Below are positions 27,646 to 36,060 of a DNA stretch of 64,000 nucleotides, in pieces; position 1 is the stretch's first letter; each line of letters opens with the position of its first letter. Below the pieces are notes generated by a model. It was not told the DNA's origin. It did not search any database and saw only the letters and a list, made by a program, of their open reading frames with translations. A program made the position numbers and the translations under genes. The stretch is from Acinetobacter chinensis (GTDB lineage Bacteria > Pseudomonadota > Gammaproteobacteria > Pseudomonadales > Moraxellaceae). Where the stretch lies: contig NZ_CP032134.1 of NCBI RefSeq assembly GCF_002165375.2, positions 1,302,001 to 1,366,000 on the forward strand, read 5' to 3'.

Positions 27646-27648
27646 AAT

Positions 27649-29181
27649 ATGGTAGATTTTGCAGAACACCGTAAAGCGTTACTCTGCAATGATGCTGAGT
27701 CAATTGCTGACTATGAGTCAGCAATGGGTGAGGCGACCAAAGCGGTCGCAGCATGGTTGCAGAACGATAAAATGTATACAGGTGGCAGTATTAAAGAACT
27801 TCGCCAGGCGATTTCTTTTAACCCATCGAAAGAAGGTTTAGGTTTACATCAGTCGCTTGAGCGTATGGTGGAACTTTTCCTCAATAAAAGTTTAAAAGTA
27901 CATCATCCGCATTCTTTAGCACATTTGCACTGCCCAACCATGGTGACAAGCCAGATCGCTGAAGTGTTGATTAATGCTACTAACCAATCAATGGATTCAT
28001 GGGATCAAAGCCCAGCGGGTTCTTTGATGGAAGTGCAACTGATTGACTGGCTTCGCCAGAAAGTCGGTTATGGTGCAGGTCAGGCAGGCGTGTTCACTTC
28101 AGGTGGTACACAGTCGAACCTGATGGGTGTACTGCTTGCACGTGACTGGTGTATTGCGAAAAACTGGAAAGACGAAAACGGTAATCCGTGGTCTGTACAG
28201 CGTGATGGCGTGCCAAATGAAGCAATGCGTAATGTCAAAGTCATCTGTTCTGAAAATGCACATTTCTCGGTGCAAAAGAACATGGCAATGATGGGTATGG
28301 GCTTCCAGTCTGTTGTGACGGTTCCTGTGAATGAAAATGCACAGATGGACGTTGATGCACTGGAAAAAACCATGGCACACCTTCAAGCTGAAGGCAAAAT
28401 CGTGGCATGTGTGGTTGCAACTGCGGGTACAACTGATGCAGGTGCAATTGATCCATTGAAAAAAATCCGTGAAATTACCACTAAATTTGGCGCGTGGATG
28501 CATATCGACGCGGCATGGGGTGGGGCATTGATTCTGTCGAATGATTACCGTTCAATGCTGGATGGTATTGAATTGTCAGATTCGATCACACTGGATTTCC
28601 ATAAGCATTATTTCCAGAGCATTTCCTGTGGTGCATTCCTGCTCAAAGATGAAGCGAACTATCGTTTCATGCATTATGAAGCAGAGTATTTAAACTCAGC
28701 TTATGATGAAGAGCATGGTGTACCGAACCTGGTATCTAAATCTCTACAAACAACACGTCGTTTTGATGCGTTGAAACTGTGGATGACGATTGAGAACTTA
28801 GGTGAAGAGCTTTACGGTTCAATGATCGATCACGGTGTGAAACTGACACGTGAAGTTGCAGATTATATCAATGCAACAGATGGTCTTGAAATGCTGGTTG
28901 ATCCACAGTTTGCATCAGTATTGTTCCGTGTGATTCCGCAAGGCTATCCTGTGGAATTGCTTGATACCCTGAACCAGAATGTGGCAGATGAACTGTTTGC
29001 CCGTGGTGAAGCGAATATCGGCGTGACTAAAGTCGGCAATGTTCAGTCATTGAAAATGACCACTTTAAGCCCTGTTGCAACTTTGGAAAACGTACAGAAT
29101 TTGCTTGCACTCGTGCTTGCTGAAGCTGACCGTATCAAAGATGCAATCGCGGATGGTACGTATACGCCTGCGATTGACTGA
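27649..29181 (+). CDS. ddc: L-2,4-diaminobutyrate decarboxylase
   Basis: A 510-residue group II PLP decarboxylase that converts L-2,4-diaminobutyrate to 1,3-diaminopropane. The signature HIDAAWGGA (about 284-292) is followed by the PLP lysine in [12 protein letters not shown]. Earlier [10 protein letters not shown] binds the cofactor phosphate. The start is 3 nt after dat, with a GAGG site inside the end of dat, so translation is coupled. A terminator follows. Base use and gene quality look the same as in the surrounding core genes. Confidence 0.96.
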   Translation: MVDFAEHRKALLCNDAESIADYESAMGEATKAVAAWLQNDKMYTGGSIKELRQAISFNPSKEGLGLHQSLERMVELFLNKSLKVHHPHSLAHLHCPTMVTSQIAEVLINATNQSMDSWDQSPAGSLMEVQLIDWLRQKVGYGAGQAGVFTSGGTQSNLMGVLLARDWCIAKNWKDENGNPWSVQRDGVPNEAMRNVKVICSENAHFSVQKNMAMMGMGFQSVVTVPVNENAQMDVDALEKTMAHLQAEGKIVACVVATAGTTDAGAIDPLKKIREITTKFGAWMHIDAAWGGALILSNDYRSMLDGIELSDSITLDFHKHYFQSISCGAFLLKDEANYRFMHYEAEYLNSAYDEEHGVPNLVSKSLQTTRRFDALKLWMTIENLGEELYGSMIDHGVKLTREVADYINATDGLEMLVDPQFASVLFRVIPQGYPVELLDTLNQNVADELFARGEANIGVTKVGNVQSLKMTTLSPVATLENVQNLLALVLAEADRIKDAIADGTYTPAID

Positions 29182-29215
29182 TCAACCGTTTGGTTGAACA
29201 GACAGCATCAAACAT

Positions 29216-29243
29216 AAAAAGAGGTCCTGGTGACCTCTTTTTT
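29216..29243 (+). terminator. Terminator after ddc
   Basis: Stem AAAAAGAGGTC/GACCTCTTTTT with a 5-nt loop and a following T run, 35 nt after the ddc stop. Confidence 0.9.
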
Positions 29244-29453
29244 GATCTGTGATTATTGTGACAGTCAGCCTGAAATAATGTGTTTTACTGAGGGCAAGGT
29301 AATACCGATGTTCAGTAATTATGACATTTAAATGAAATATTACATTTAAAATCTTCCTGCCTAAGTTTGAAGATGTTTTTTCACAGTATTTTACATATTG
29401 AATTTTAAAGAAATTTAAATAAATCAAATACCAGACATTAATTATCATTAAAG

Positions 29454-29482
29454 CGTCATAAAGCTGTAACTTCTTTGTCATA
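29454..29482 (+). promoter_or_regulatory. Pho box (PhoB operator) ahead of pstS
   Basis: Three 7-nt half sites resembling CTGTCAT are spaced exactly 11 nt apart: GCGTCAT (29454), CTGTAAC (29465) and TTGTCAT (29476), separated by 4-nt A/T-rich linkers. This is the known layout of PhoB binding sites, which replace the -35 box. An A/T-rich -10 candidate, TAAAAT, lies at 29487-29492. Phosphate starvation should therefore switch on the pst genes. The rest of the 29244-29575 interval is A/T-rich with no other feature I can support. Confidence 0.82.
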
Positions 29483-29575
29483 TTTTAAAATCAAAATGCA
29501 GTTATCCGAAAAGTACAACACAACAAACAAAAGTGGCGTGCTTCAAAATAACGGCTTTATTTAAGAGAGAAAAGA

Positions 29576-30592
29576 ATGCGCTTTAATCATATTGCACTTG
29601 CTTTAGCGGTTTCAGGGGCAGCTGTAGCGACTACAGCTAATGCAGCTCGTGATACTATCCAGATTGCTGGTTCTTCAACTGTACTGCCTTTTTCAAGTAT
29701 TGTTGCTGAAGAGTTTGGTAATACTTTCCCACAGTTTAAAGCACCGGTTGTTGGTTCAGGCGGTAGTTCAGCAGGTCTGAAACAGTTCTGTTCAGGCGTG
29801 GGTGATAACACGATCGACATCGCAAATGCTTCACGTAAAATTAAAGATACAGAAATTGCAGCGTGTAAAAAAGCTGGTGTAAATAAAGTCCAGGAAATCA
29901 AAATCGGTTATGACGGTATTGTTTTCGCTTCCAACTCGACTAAAGCGGCTTATAAATTACGTCCACAGCACGTTTTTGCAGCACTTTCAGCTGAATTGCC
30001 ATCAAATGGTAAACTGGTTCCAAACCCTTATACCCGCTGGAATCAGATTGACAAATCACTGCCGAATGAAGCAATTACTCTGGTGATTCCTGCATCTAAC
30101 CACGGTACTCGTGAAGTGTTCCAGGAAAAAATGGTTGAAGCAGGCTGTGAAGCTTACGATTATTATAAAAAGTTAGATAAAGATGCTCAGAAAAAAGCAT
30201 GTTCAACTTTCCGTAAAGATGGAAAAGTGATTGAAATTGCAGGCGACTATACAGAAACACTGGCACGTCTGAAAACTTCACCGAATGCGGTAGGTGTATT
30301 TGGTTTAGGTTTCTATGATCAGAACCGTGACAAGTTACGTGTTGCAACAGTAAATAACGTTGTTCCTTCTGAACAGACGATTTTAAATGGTTCTTATCCT
30401 GTATCGCGTCCACTGTACTTCTACGTGAAAGGTGAGCACATTAAATCAATCAAGGGTCTGAAAGAATTTACTGAATACTTCCTGAGCAAGAAAGTATCTG
30501 GTAAAGGTTCAAAACTGGATAAAGCAGGTCTGATTTCTCTGTCTGATACAGAACGTGCAAAAGTACTGGCTACATTTAAAGCTGGTAAATAA
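29576..30592 (+). CDS. pstS: Phosphate ABC transporter, periplasmic binding protein
   Basis: A 338-residue phosphate-binding protein. The signal peptide ends in ATTANA, followed by ARDTIQIAGSSTVLPF. The GSSTV loop and the later GSGGSSAG loop (about residues 61-68) are phosphate-binding loops of the PstS fold, and DIANASRKI follows. It is the PstS type with two internal cysteine-containing segments common in Pseudomonas and Acinetobacter. Start ATG 29576 follows AAGAGAG. It is the first gene of pstSCAB and sits behind the Pho box. Confidence 0.95.
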   Translation: MRFNHIALALAVSGAAVATTANAARDTIQIAGSSTVLPFSSIVAEEFGNTFPQFKAPVVGSGGSSAGLKQFCSGVGDNTIDIANASRKIKDTEIAACKKAGVNKVQEIKIGYDGIVFASNSTKAAYKLRPQHVFAALSAELPSNGKLVPNPYTRWNQIDKSLPNEAITLVIPASNHGTREVFQEKMVEAGCEAYDYYKKLDKDAQKKACSTFRKDGKVIEIAGDYTETLARLKTSPNAVGVFGLGFYDQNRDKLRVATVNNVVPSEQTILNGSYPVSRPLYFYVKGEHIKSIKGLKEFTEYFLSKKVSGKGSKLDKAGLISLSDTERAKVLATFKAGK

Positions 30593-30611
30593 TCTGACAG
30601 TCATTTAAAAA

Positions 30612-30643
30612 ACTGATGGCGGTAAACTGCCATCAGTCTTTTT
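30612..30643 (+). terminator. Attenuator-like hairpin between pstS and pstC
   Basis: A perfect 9-bp GC-containing stem (ACTGATGGC/GCCATCAGT) with an 8-nt loop is followed by CTTTTTG. It looks like a partial terminator, which would lower pstCAB expression relative to pstS. Confidence 0.75.
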
Positions 30644-30694
30644 GTTCAGTAAAGTTTTTTCTAAGAATAAAGCAGAAAAAACGATGGAGATAAC

Positions 30695-32074
30695 ATGAAT
30701 CTGCTTCTTGTAGGCATCCTGTTGGCACTGATCGCAATCGCATATCAAATTGGTCTGCGTAAAAGCAGAAATTTGGCAGGTGATGGAAACAATTCAGCGA
30801 TATTACATTCCCGCCCGGGCTATTATGGTTCGCTGGTGGCTTTATGGTGTGGTATTCCTGCATTTTTTATTTTGATTGTCTGGAATCTTGTTGAACCGAG
30901 CGTTTTACAGCACTTTATATTACAGAATGTACCTGCCAGTGTTGTAGGTGGTCTTGATGAAGCAGGCGTAGATGTACTTGTAGACCGGGTGCAGGCTATT
31001 GCATCAGGCTTTGGGGTAACAGATATACCGACTGCTTATGAAGTCGCAGCAGCTGAACAGCTTGCTGGATTCGAGAGGATTGCTTCTTTTGCTAAATTTG
31101 CAATCGTTATCTGTGTTGCAATTCTGGGTCTGATCTGGGCGAGAAAAAAAGTATCTCAACAATATCGTGCCCGTAATCAGGTTGAAAAATCAATTAATGT
31201 TGCATTGATCCTGTGTTCAAGTGTCGCGATCCTGACAACTGTCGGCATTGTGATGTCAATGTTCAGCGAAGCACTCCGCTTTTTCCAGTTTGTCAGTCCA
31301 GCGAGCTTTTTCTTTGGTACTGAGTGGAATCCAGGTTTCAGTACATCAGGAAATGCAGAAGGAAGTTATGGTCTGTTACCGTTACTGTGGGGAACACTCA
31401 TGGTCAGTGGTATTGCCTTACTTGTTGCAGTTCCATTGGGTCTGATGATTGCGATCTATCTGGCTGAGTATGCCTCACCGCGCTTTCGTTCATGGGCAAA
31501 ACCGACCATTGAAGTGCTTGCGGGTATTCCAACCATTGTTTATGGTGTTTTCGCCATCATGGTGATTGGTCCATTTTTCAAGTCTATTGGCGATGCCATC
31601 GGTCTTGAAGTCAATGCGACCAGTGCTTTAACAGCAGGTTTTGCAATGGGGATTATGATTATTCCTTTTGTATCTTCATTGTCTGATGACATTATTACTC
31701 AGGTTCCTCGTTCATTACGTGATGGTTCGTTGGGTCTGGGCGCAACCAAGTCTGAAACGATCCGCCGTGTGGTTTTACCGGCAGCTTTGCCTGGTATTAC
31801 AGGTGCATTCCTGCTGGCGGTGTCCCGTGCAGTAGGCGAAACTATGATTGTGGTACTGGCAGCAGGGAACAGTCCATTACTGCATGCGAACCCGCTTGAA
31901 GCAGTTTCAACAGTGACGGTGACCATTGTCAAACAGTTAACAGGTGATACTGATTTCGCAAGTCCGCAGGCACTGGTTGCCTTTGCACTGGGTCTGACAC
32001 TGTTTGTCATTACGCTGTGTCTGAACATTATTGCACTCTACATTGTGCGTAAATATCGTGAGCAATACGAATGA
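30695..32074 (+). CDS. pstC: Phosphate ABC transporter permease PstC (long form)
   Basis: A 459-residue inner-membrane permease, against about 320 in E. coli. The C-terminal ~260 residues are the standard permease with YGLLPLLWGTLMVSGIALL and the EAA-type coupling loop RSLRDGSLGLGATKSETIRRVVLP. The N-terminal ~180 residues hold two to three extra membrane helices and an extracytoplasmic loop, as in the long PstC of pseudomonads. The stop codon overlaps the start of pstA (ATGA), so the two are translationally coupled. Confidence 0.94.
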   Translation: MNLLLVGILLALIAIAYQIGLRKSRNLAGDGNNSAILHSRPGYYGSLVALWCGIPAFFILIVWNLVEPSVLQHFILQNVPASVVGGLDEAGVDVLVDRVQAIASGFGVTDIPTAYEVAAAEQLAGFERIASFAKFAIVICVAILGLIWARKKVSQQYRARNQVEKSINVALILCSSVAILTTVGIVMSMFSEALRFFQFVSPASFFFGTEWNPGFSTSGNAEGSYGLLPLLWGTLMVSGIALLVAVPLGLMIAIYLAEYASPRFRSWAKPTIEVLAGIPTIVYGVFAIMVIGPFFKSIGDAIGLEVNATSALTAGFAMGIMIIPFVSSLSDDIITQVPRSLRDGSLGLGATKSETIRRVVLPAALPGITGAFLLAVSRAVGETMIVVLAAGNSPLLHANPLEAVSTVTVTIVKQLTGDTDFASPQALVAFALGLTLFVITLCLNIIALYIVRKYREQYE

Positions 32075-33465
32075 GTACATCAAATACATCTCCAGCGGAT
32101 CAAAATGTATTTGATCCTCAGGTTGCAGCAGAATTACGTGAAAAACGTAAACAGAAAGTCGCAAGTTCACTTGCGAAAAGACACCGCACAGAAAAGGCAT
32201 TCCGTTTCTTTGGTTTCAGTTCAGTGATTGTTGGTCTTGCATTTGTAGCCTTACTGTTTGGCAGCATCATGTACAAAGGTATGCCTGCTTTCTGGCAGGC
32301 AAGTATGACTGTTCCGGTCTTCTTTGATCCTAAAATCATTGATGCAGGACCTCGACCTGTTCAGACTACCGGTGAGTCTCCAGCGCATTTTGAAGAACGG
32401 TTTGTCGAGTGGCAGACGAAGATGGGTATGGTGGACTGGGATGCACTGATTGCAAATGGTCTGATTGCTAAAGATCCATCACTGGAAAGTAAACGTGATG
32501 AACTGAGCAGTCTTTACACCAGTTCAGAAGCTTATCGTATCCGTGACATGGTATTTAAAGATCCTGCTCTTGTAGGTAAAAAAGTTGAGCTGAATCTTCT
32601 TGCGGATGCCAATATTGATGTCTGGCTCTCAGGTAATATTGACCGTACCTTGCCTGATGATCAACAGCAGTTAAGTCCTGAAGTCCGTCAGCTTTCAGAT
32701 GATCTTGCAGCCAAAGGTGTGCTTGAAAGAACATTCAACACTCAGTTATTTACCAACCCTGATTCACGCAGTTCGCCAGCAACGGCGGGTCTGGCAGGTG
32801 CATTCATGGGTTCACTGTTTATGATGCTGATTGTTATTGTAATTTCCATTCCTTTGGGTGTGGCAAGTGCGATCTATCTGGAAGAGTTTGCACCAAAGAA
32901 CTTTATTACAGACATTATTGAAGTCAACATCAACAACCTGGCTGCTGTACCTTCGATTGTCTTTGGTTTGCTTGGTGCGGCTATTTTTATCGGATGGATG
33001 CATTTACCGATTTCAGCACCCCTGGTCGGTGGTCTGGTCCTCAGTCTGATGACTTTACCAACGGTTATTATTACCACACGTGCTTCTTTGAAAGCGGTAC
33101 CACCTTCGATCCGTCAGGCAGCACTGGGTATTGGCGCATCACGTATTCAGACTGTATTTCACCATGTATTACCTTTGGCGCTGCCAGGTATCATGACAGG
33201 TGCGATCATTGGTATTGCACATGCATTAGGTGAAACTGCGCCATTATTACTGATTGGTATGAGTGCATTCGTTGCGAATATTCCGATGTCTCCTCTGGAT
33301 CAGTCTACAGCATTACCTGTTCAGGTTTATCTGTGGCAGGGCAATGAGCTGCGTAACTTCTTCGAAGGGCGTACAGCTGCAGCCATTATCGTTTTACTTG
33401 CCTTGATGGTGGGACTGAACAGTCTTGCAATCTGGTTACGTAAGAAATTTGAAGTTCGCTGGTAA
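32071..33465 (+). CDS. pstA: Phosphate ABC transporter permease PstA (long form)
   Basis: A 464-residue permease. The C-terminal ~230 residues match PstA, with [31 protein letters not shown] and the EAA loop [25 protein letters not shown]. Between the first membrane helix (about 46-68) and this domain is a ~160-residue periplasmic insert with many Asp, Leu and Pro residues that E. coli PstA lacks. The start ATG overlaps the pstC stop by 4 nt. pstB follows 13 nt later. Confidence 0.94.
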   Translation: MSTSNTSPADQNVFDPQVAAELREKRKQKVASSLAKRHRTEKAFRFFGFSSVIVGLAFVALLFGSIMYKGMPAFWQASMTVPVFFDPKIIDAGPRPVQTTGESPAHFEERFVEWQTKMGMVDWDALIANGLIAKDPSLESKRDELSSLYTSSEAYRIRDMVFKDPALVGKKVELNLLADANIDVWLSGNIDRTLPDDQQQLSPEVRQLSDDLAAKGVLERTFNTQLFTNPDSRSSPATAGLAGAFMGSLFMMLIVIVISIPLGVASAIYLEEFAPKNFITDIIEVNINNLAAVPSIVFGLLGAAIFIGWMHLPISAPLVGGLVLSLMTLPTVIITTRASLKAVPPSIRQAALGIGASRIQTVFHHVLPLALPGIMTGAIIGIAHALGETAPLLLIGMSAFVANIPMSPLDQSTALPVQVYLWQGNELRNFFEGRTAAAIIVLLALMVGLNSLAIWLRKKFEVRW

Positions 33466-33478
33466 TAGAGGGCACAAT

Positions 33479-34393
33479 ATGAACACAGTAGTTACAAACA
33501 CCCAGAAACAGGATAAGTCAGTGAATTCAGAACAACAAACACAATCCACAACGCCTGAAACTGAGCAGAAACGCAGCACTTCTTTTGTTTCTCAGTTTGA
33601 TACGCAGCCATCTGCAAAAAATCAAAAGCAGACAGCAGATGTTAAAATCAGTACTTCCGATGTACATGTGTACTATGGTGAATCTGAAGCGATCAAAGGC
33701 ATTGATTTAAATATTTATGAAAATGAAGTAATTGCTTTTATTGGACCATCGGGTTGCGGTAAGTCAACTTTCCTGCGGACACTGAACCGGATGAACGATA
33801 CGATTGAATCATGTCGTGTTACGGGTAAAGTGACGCTGGATAACCAGGATATTTATGACCCGAACCTGGATGTCGTATTACTACGCGCACAGGTTGGTAT
33901 GGTGTTCCAGAAGCCGAATCCATTTCCAAAGTCTATTTTTGATAACGTGGCTTATGGTCCTAAACTGCATGGACTGGCGCGTGATAAATATGACATGGAA
34001 GAAATTGTGGAAAACAGTCTGCGTAAAGCAGGTCTGTGGGATGAAGTGAAAGACCGTCTGAATCAGCCTGGTACAGGTCTGTCAGGTGGTCAGCAGCAGC
34101 GTCTGTGTATTGCACGTACCATTGCTGTTTCGCCAGAAGTGATTCTGATGGATGAGCCTTGTTCAGCACTTGACCCTATTGCAACAGCAAAAGTGGAAGA
34201 ACTGATTTCTGAGCTGTCCAACCAGTACACCATTGCGATTGTAACTCACTCGATGCAACAGGCGGCACGTGTTTCTGACCGTACAGCTTACTTCCATCTG
34301 GGTGATCTGATTGAAGTGAACTCGACTGAAAAAGTCTTTACTCAACCTGATCATCAGCTGACAGAAGCATATATTACAGGTCGTTTTGGTTGA
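33479..34393 (+). CDS. pstB: Phosphate ABC transporter ATP-binding protein
   Basis: A 304-residue ATPase, about 45 residues longer than E. coli PstB because of a polar Gln/Thr/Ser-rich N-terminal extension (about 1-55). The ABC core shows Walker [10 protein letters not shown], the signature LSGGQQQR, Walker [14 protein letters not shown] and the switch His in ATHS-like VTHSMQQA. Start ATG 33479 has an AGAGGG site. An upstream in-frame ATG at 33425 lies inside pstA and lacks such a site. It ends the operon; a terminator follows and phoU is not present downstream. Confidence 0.95.
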   Translation: MNTVVTNTQKQDKSVNSEQQTQSTTPETEQKRSTSFVSQFDTQPSAKNQKQTADVKISTSDVHVYYGESEAIKGIDLNIYENEVIAFIGPSGCGKSTFLRTLNRMNDTIESCRVTGKVTLDNQDIYDPNLDVVLLRAQVGMVFQKPNPFPKSIFDNVAYGPKLHGLARDKYDMEEIVENSLRKAGLWDEVKDRLNQPGTGLSGGQQQRLCIARTIAVSPEVILMDEPCSALDPIATAKVEELISELSNQYTIAIVTHSMQQAARVSDRTAYFHLGDLIEVNSTEKVFTQPDHQLTEAYITGRFG

Positions 34394-34419
34394 TTTCAGT
34401 ATCAATTTAAAAATTAATA

Positions 34420-34449
34420 AAAACAGAGCTTTAATGCTCTGTTTTTTTA
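34420..34449 (+). terminator. Terminator of the pst operon
   Basis: Perfect 10-bp stem AAAACAGAGC/GCTCTGTTTT, 6-nt loop, followed by a T run. It ends the pstSCAB transcript. Confidence 0.92.
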
Positions 34450-34660
34450 TTGTGCTTATGAGGCGATATTAAAAAAACAGAATGGAAAATTCAAAAATCC
34501 AGCATTCGTCCGAAGACATTAAAAAACTTAGATATACTGCATTATTCGGTACGGAACATGTTACTGGATTTTAACCTGATGGCCGATTAATGCCGTGATG
34601 ATTGCATGTTTGTATTGCAGCCGGATTTATGTTTTTCTTTCTATTTTCATTGTTGAAGAT

Positions 34661-34780
34661 ATGAGTGTGCATTTTCTGAAAATGAAACTTAAAGCAGAAA
34701 GGCCGTTGAAAGCAGGTCTGGCACAAAAAACCATATCAAAAGAAAAGCCGCAGGAAAATGATTCAAATCATGATTTGTAA
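34661..34780 (+). CDS. Doubtful small ORF, 39 aa
   Basis: A short, basic and polar peptide (MSVHFLKMKLKAERPLK ... NDSNHDL) preceded by GAAGAT. The frame extends back to an ATG at 34595. No family is recognised and the ribosome site is weak. It may be chance coding in an A/T-rich gap. Confidence 0.2.
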   Translation: MSVHFLKMKLKAERPLKAGLAQKTISKEKPQENDSNHDL

Positions 34781-34869
34781 TTTAATCAAAGATTTAGCTG
34801 TTTTTATCAAGCAATGAGTGTTATTTGCAAATATTCCATTGAATTTCTGGAATATAACCCACATCTTAT

Positions 34870-34912
34870 ACAGCATAAATATGAATTATATGAGTTTATG
34901 CCTTTATGCTGT
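34870..34912 (+). promoter_or_regulatory. Inverted repeat enclosing the sohB start codon
   Basis: ACAGCATAAA (34870-34879) and TTTATGCTGT (34903-34912) are perfectly complementary over 10 bp with a 23-nt loop. The sohB start codon (34906) lies in the right arm. In mRNA this fold would hide the start. Confidence 0.55.
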
Positions 34913-35868
34913 TTCATAATCCTAAGCTGCCTGCTGAAATCCGTATCAGCCATTTAAATGCACGCATCAACGAACAAAGAAAGAAAATCGCTCAGACGAC
35001 TGCATCCCGACTGGAGCTGCTACAGCTTGCACAGCAGCTGGCAAAAGAAGCAAGAAGCCGTAAAAAAAATAATCAGAAGATATTTGTTCTTGATTTTAAG
35101 GGTGATACAGCAGCATCAGCTGTAGAGCAGTTACGTGAAGAAATTACTTTAATTCTTGCAACTGCAAAGTCAGGTCGTGACCGTGTAGTGGTGCGTCTTG
35201 AAAGCCCAGGTGGTATGGTTCATGGATATGGGCTTGCTGCTGCGCAGCTGGTACGTCTGCGTGATGCAGGCTTTCATCTGACCATTTGTATCGATAAAGT
35301 TGCTGCCAGCGGTGGATATATGATGGCGTGTATAGGCAGTGAAATTGTATCTGCGCCATTTGCTGTGGTCGGATCAATTGGTGTTGTCGCTCAGGTTCCA
35401 AATTTTAACCGCCTGCTGAAAGAGCATCATGTGGATTTTGAACTGTATACAGCGGGTCAGTTTAAACGGACAGTCACCATGTTCGGTGAAAACACACCTG
35501 AGGGCAAAGCTAAATTTGAAGAAGAACTTCAGCAGACACATCGGTTATTCAAACATTTTGTGGAAAAGTACCGACCAAAGCTGAATATTGAAAGTGTTGC
35601 AACAGGGGAACACTGGTATGGTCAGGATGCACAGAGCCTGAATCTGATTGACAAAATTCAGACTTCAGATGAATACCTGCTGGGTTTATTGCCTCAGCAT
35701 GATGTATATGTCATCACAACGCGCCGTAAACCGTCACTGGGCGAAAAACTTGGCTTGCAGGCTGCTCAGATTGCAGACAGTCTTGTGCCGTCTCTGGTGA
35801 ATAAACTAGTGGATGTACTGAGTCAGAAAAATGCTGACCTGGTACAGGTGCGAGACCCAAAATTTTAA
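34906..35868 (+). CDS. sohB: SohB-type S49 peptidase
   Basis: A 320-residue protein of the SohB/SppA serine peptidase family. It closely follows E. coli SohB from KIFVLDFKGD (about 64) onward: RLESPGGMVHGYGLAAAQL, the nucleophile region KVAASGGYMMAC (about 131-142), SAPFAVVGSIGVVAQVPNFNR and TGEHWYGQDA. E. coli SohB has an N-terminal membrane helix; here the first 60 residues are polar and helical with no hydrophobic segment, so membrane anchoring is not evident. ATG 34906 is the first start after an in-frame stop at 34891. No good ribosome site precedes it. Confidence 0.9.
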   Translation: MLFHNPKLPAEIRISHLNARINEQRKKIAQTTASRLELLQLAQQLAKEARSRKKNNQKIFVLDFKGDTAASAVEQLREEITLILATAKSGRDRVVVRLESPGGMVHGYGLAAAQLVRLRDAGFHLTICIDKVAASGGYMMACIGSEIVSAPFAVVGSIGVVAQVPNFNRLLKEHHVDFELYTAGQFKRTVTMFGENTPEGKAKFEEELQQTHRLFKHFVEKYRPKLNIESVATGEHWYGQDAQSLNLIDKIQTSDEYLLGLLPQHDVYVITTRRKPSLGEKLGLQAAQIADSLVPSLVNKLVDVLSQKNADLVQVRDPKF

Positions 35869-35886
35869 ATTGATTGTGAATATCAG

Positions 35887-35911
35887 AAACCAGCTTCGGC
35901 TGGTTTTTTTT
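35887..35911 (+). terminator. Terminator after sohB (UUCG loop)
   Basis: Stem AAACCAGC/GCTGGTTT closed by TTCG and followed by eight or more T, 18 nt after the stop. Confidence 0.93.
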
Positions 35912-36060
35912 ATGAGAAGCAGTTCTGTAAGTTATTGTGAAAAAAATCACACAATTTGCTCATTGTATGAAGCTTCATGTTTTGGTAATTTAAAAATAAT
36001 TCTAATTCAAACACTTTTTATTTTAAAAAGCATATAAAAAATATTCTTAATGAGGATTAC

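Larger units (their letters stand above)
34394..34905. other. Gene-poor stretch between pstB and sohB
   Basis: About 510 nt that hold the pstB terminator (34420-34449), one doubtful small ORF (34661-34780) and the left arm of the sohB start hairpin (34870-34879). The rest is A/T-rich without a feature I can support. Confidence 0.5.

Noticed and set aside
28099..28503. Several overlapping minus-strand frames inside ddc
   Set aside because: All lie in a well-supported PLP decarboxylase gene and show antisense composition.
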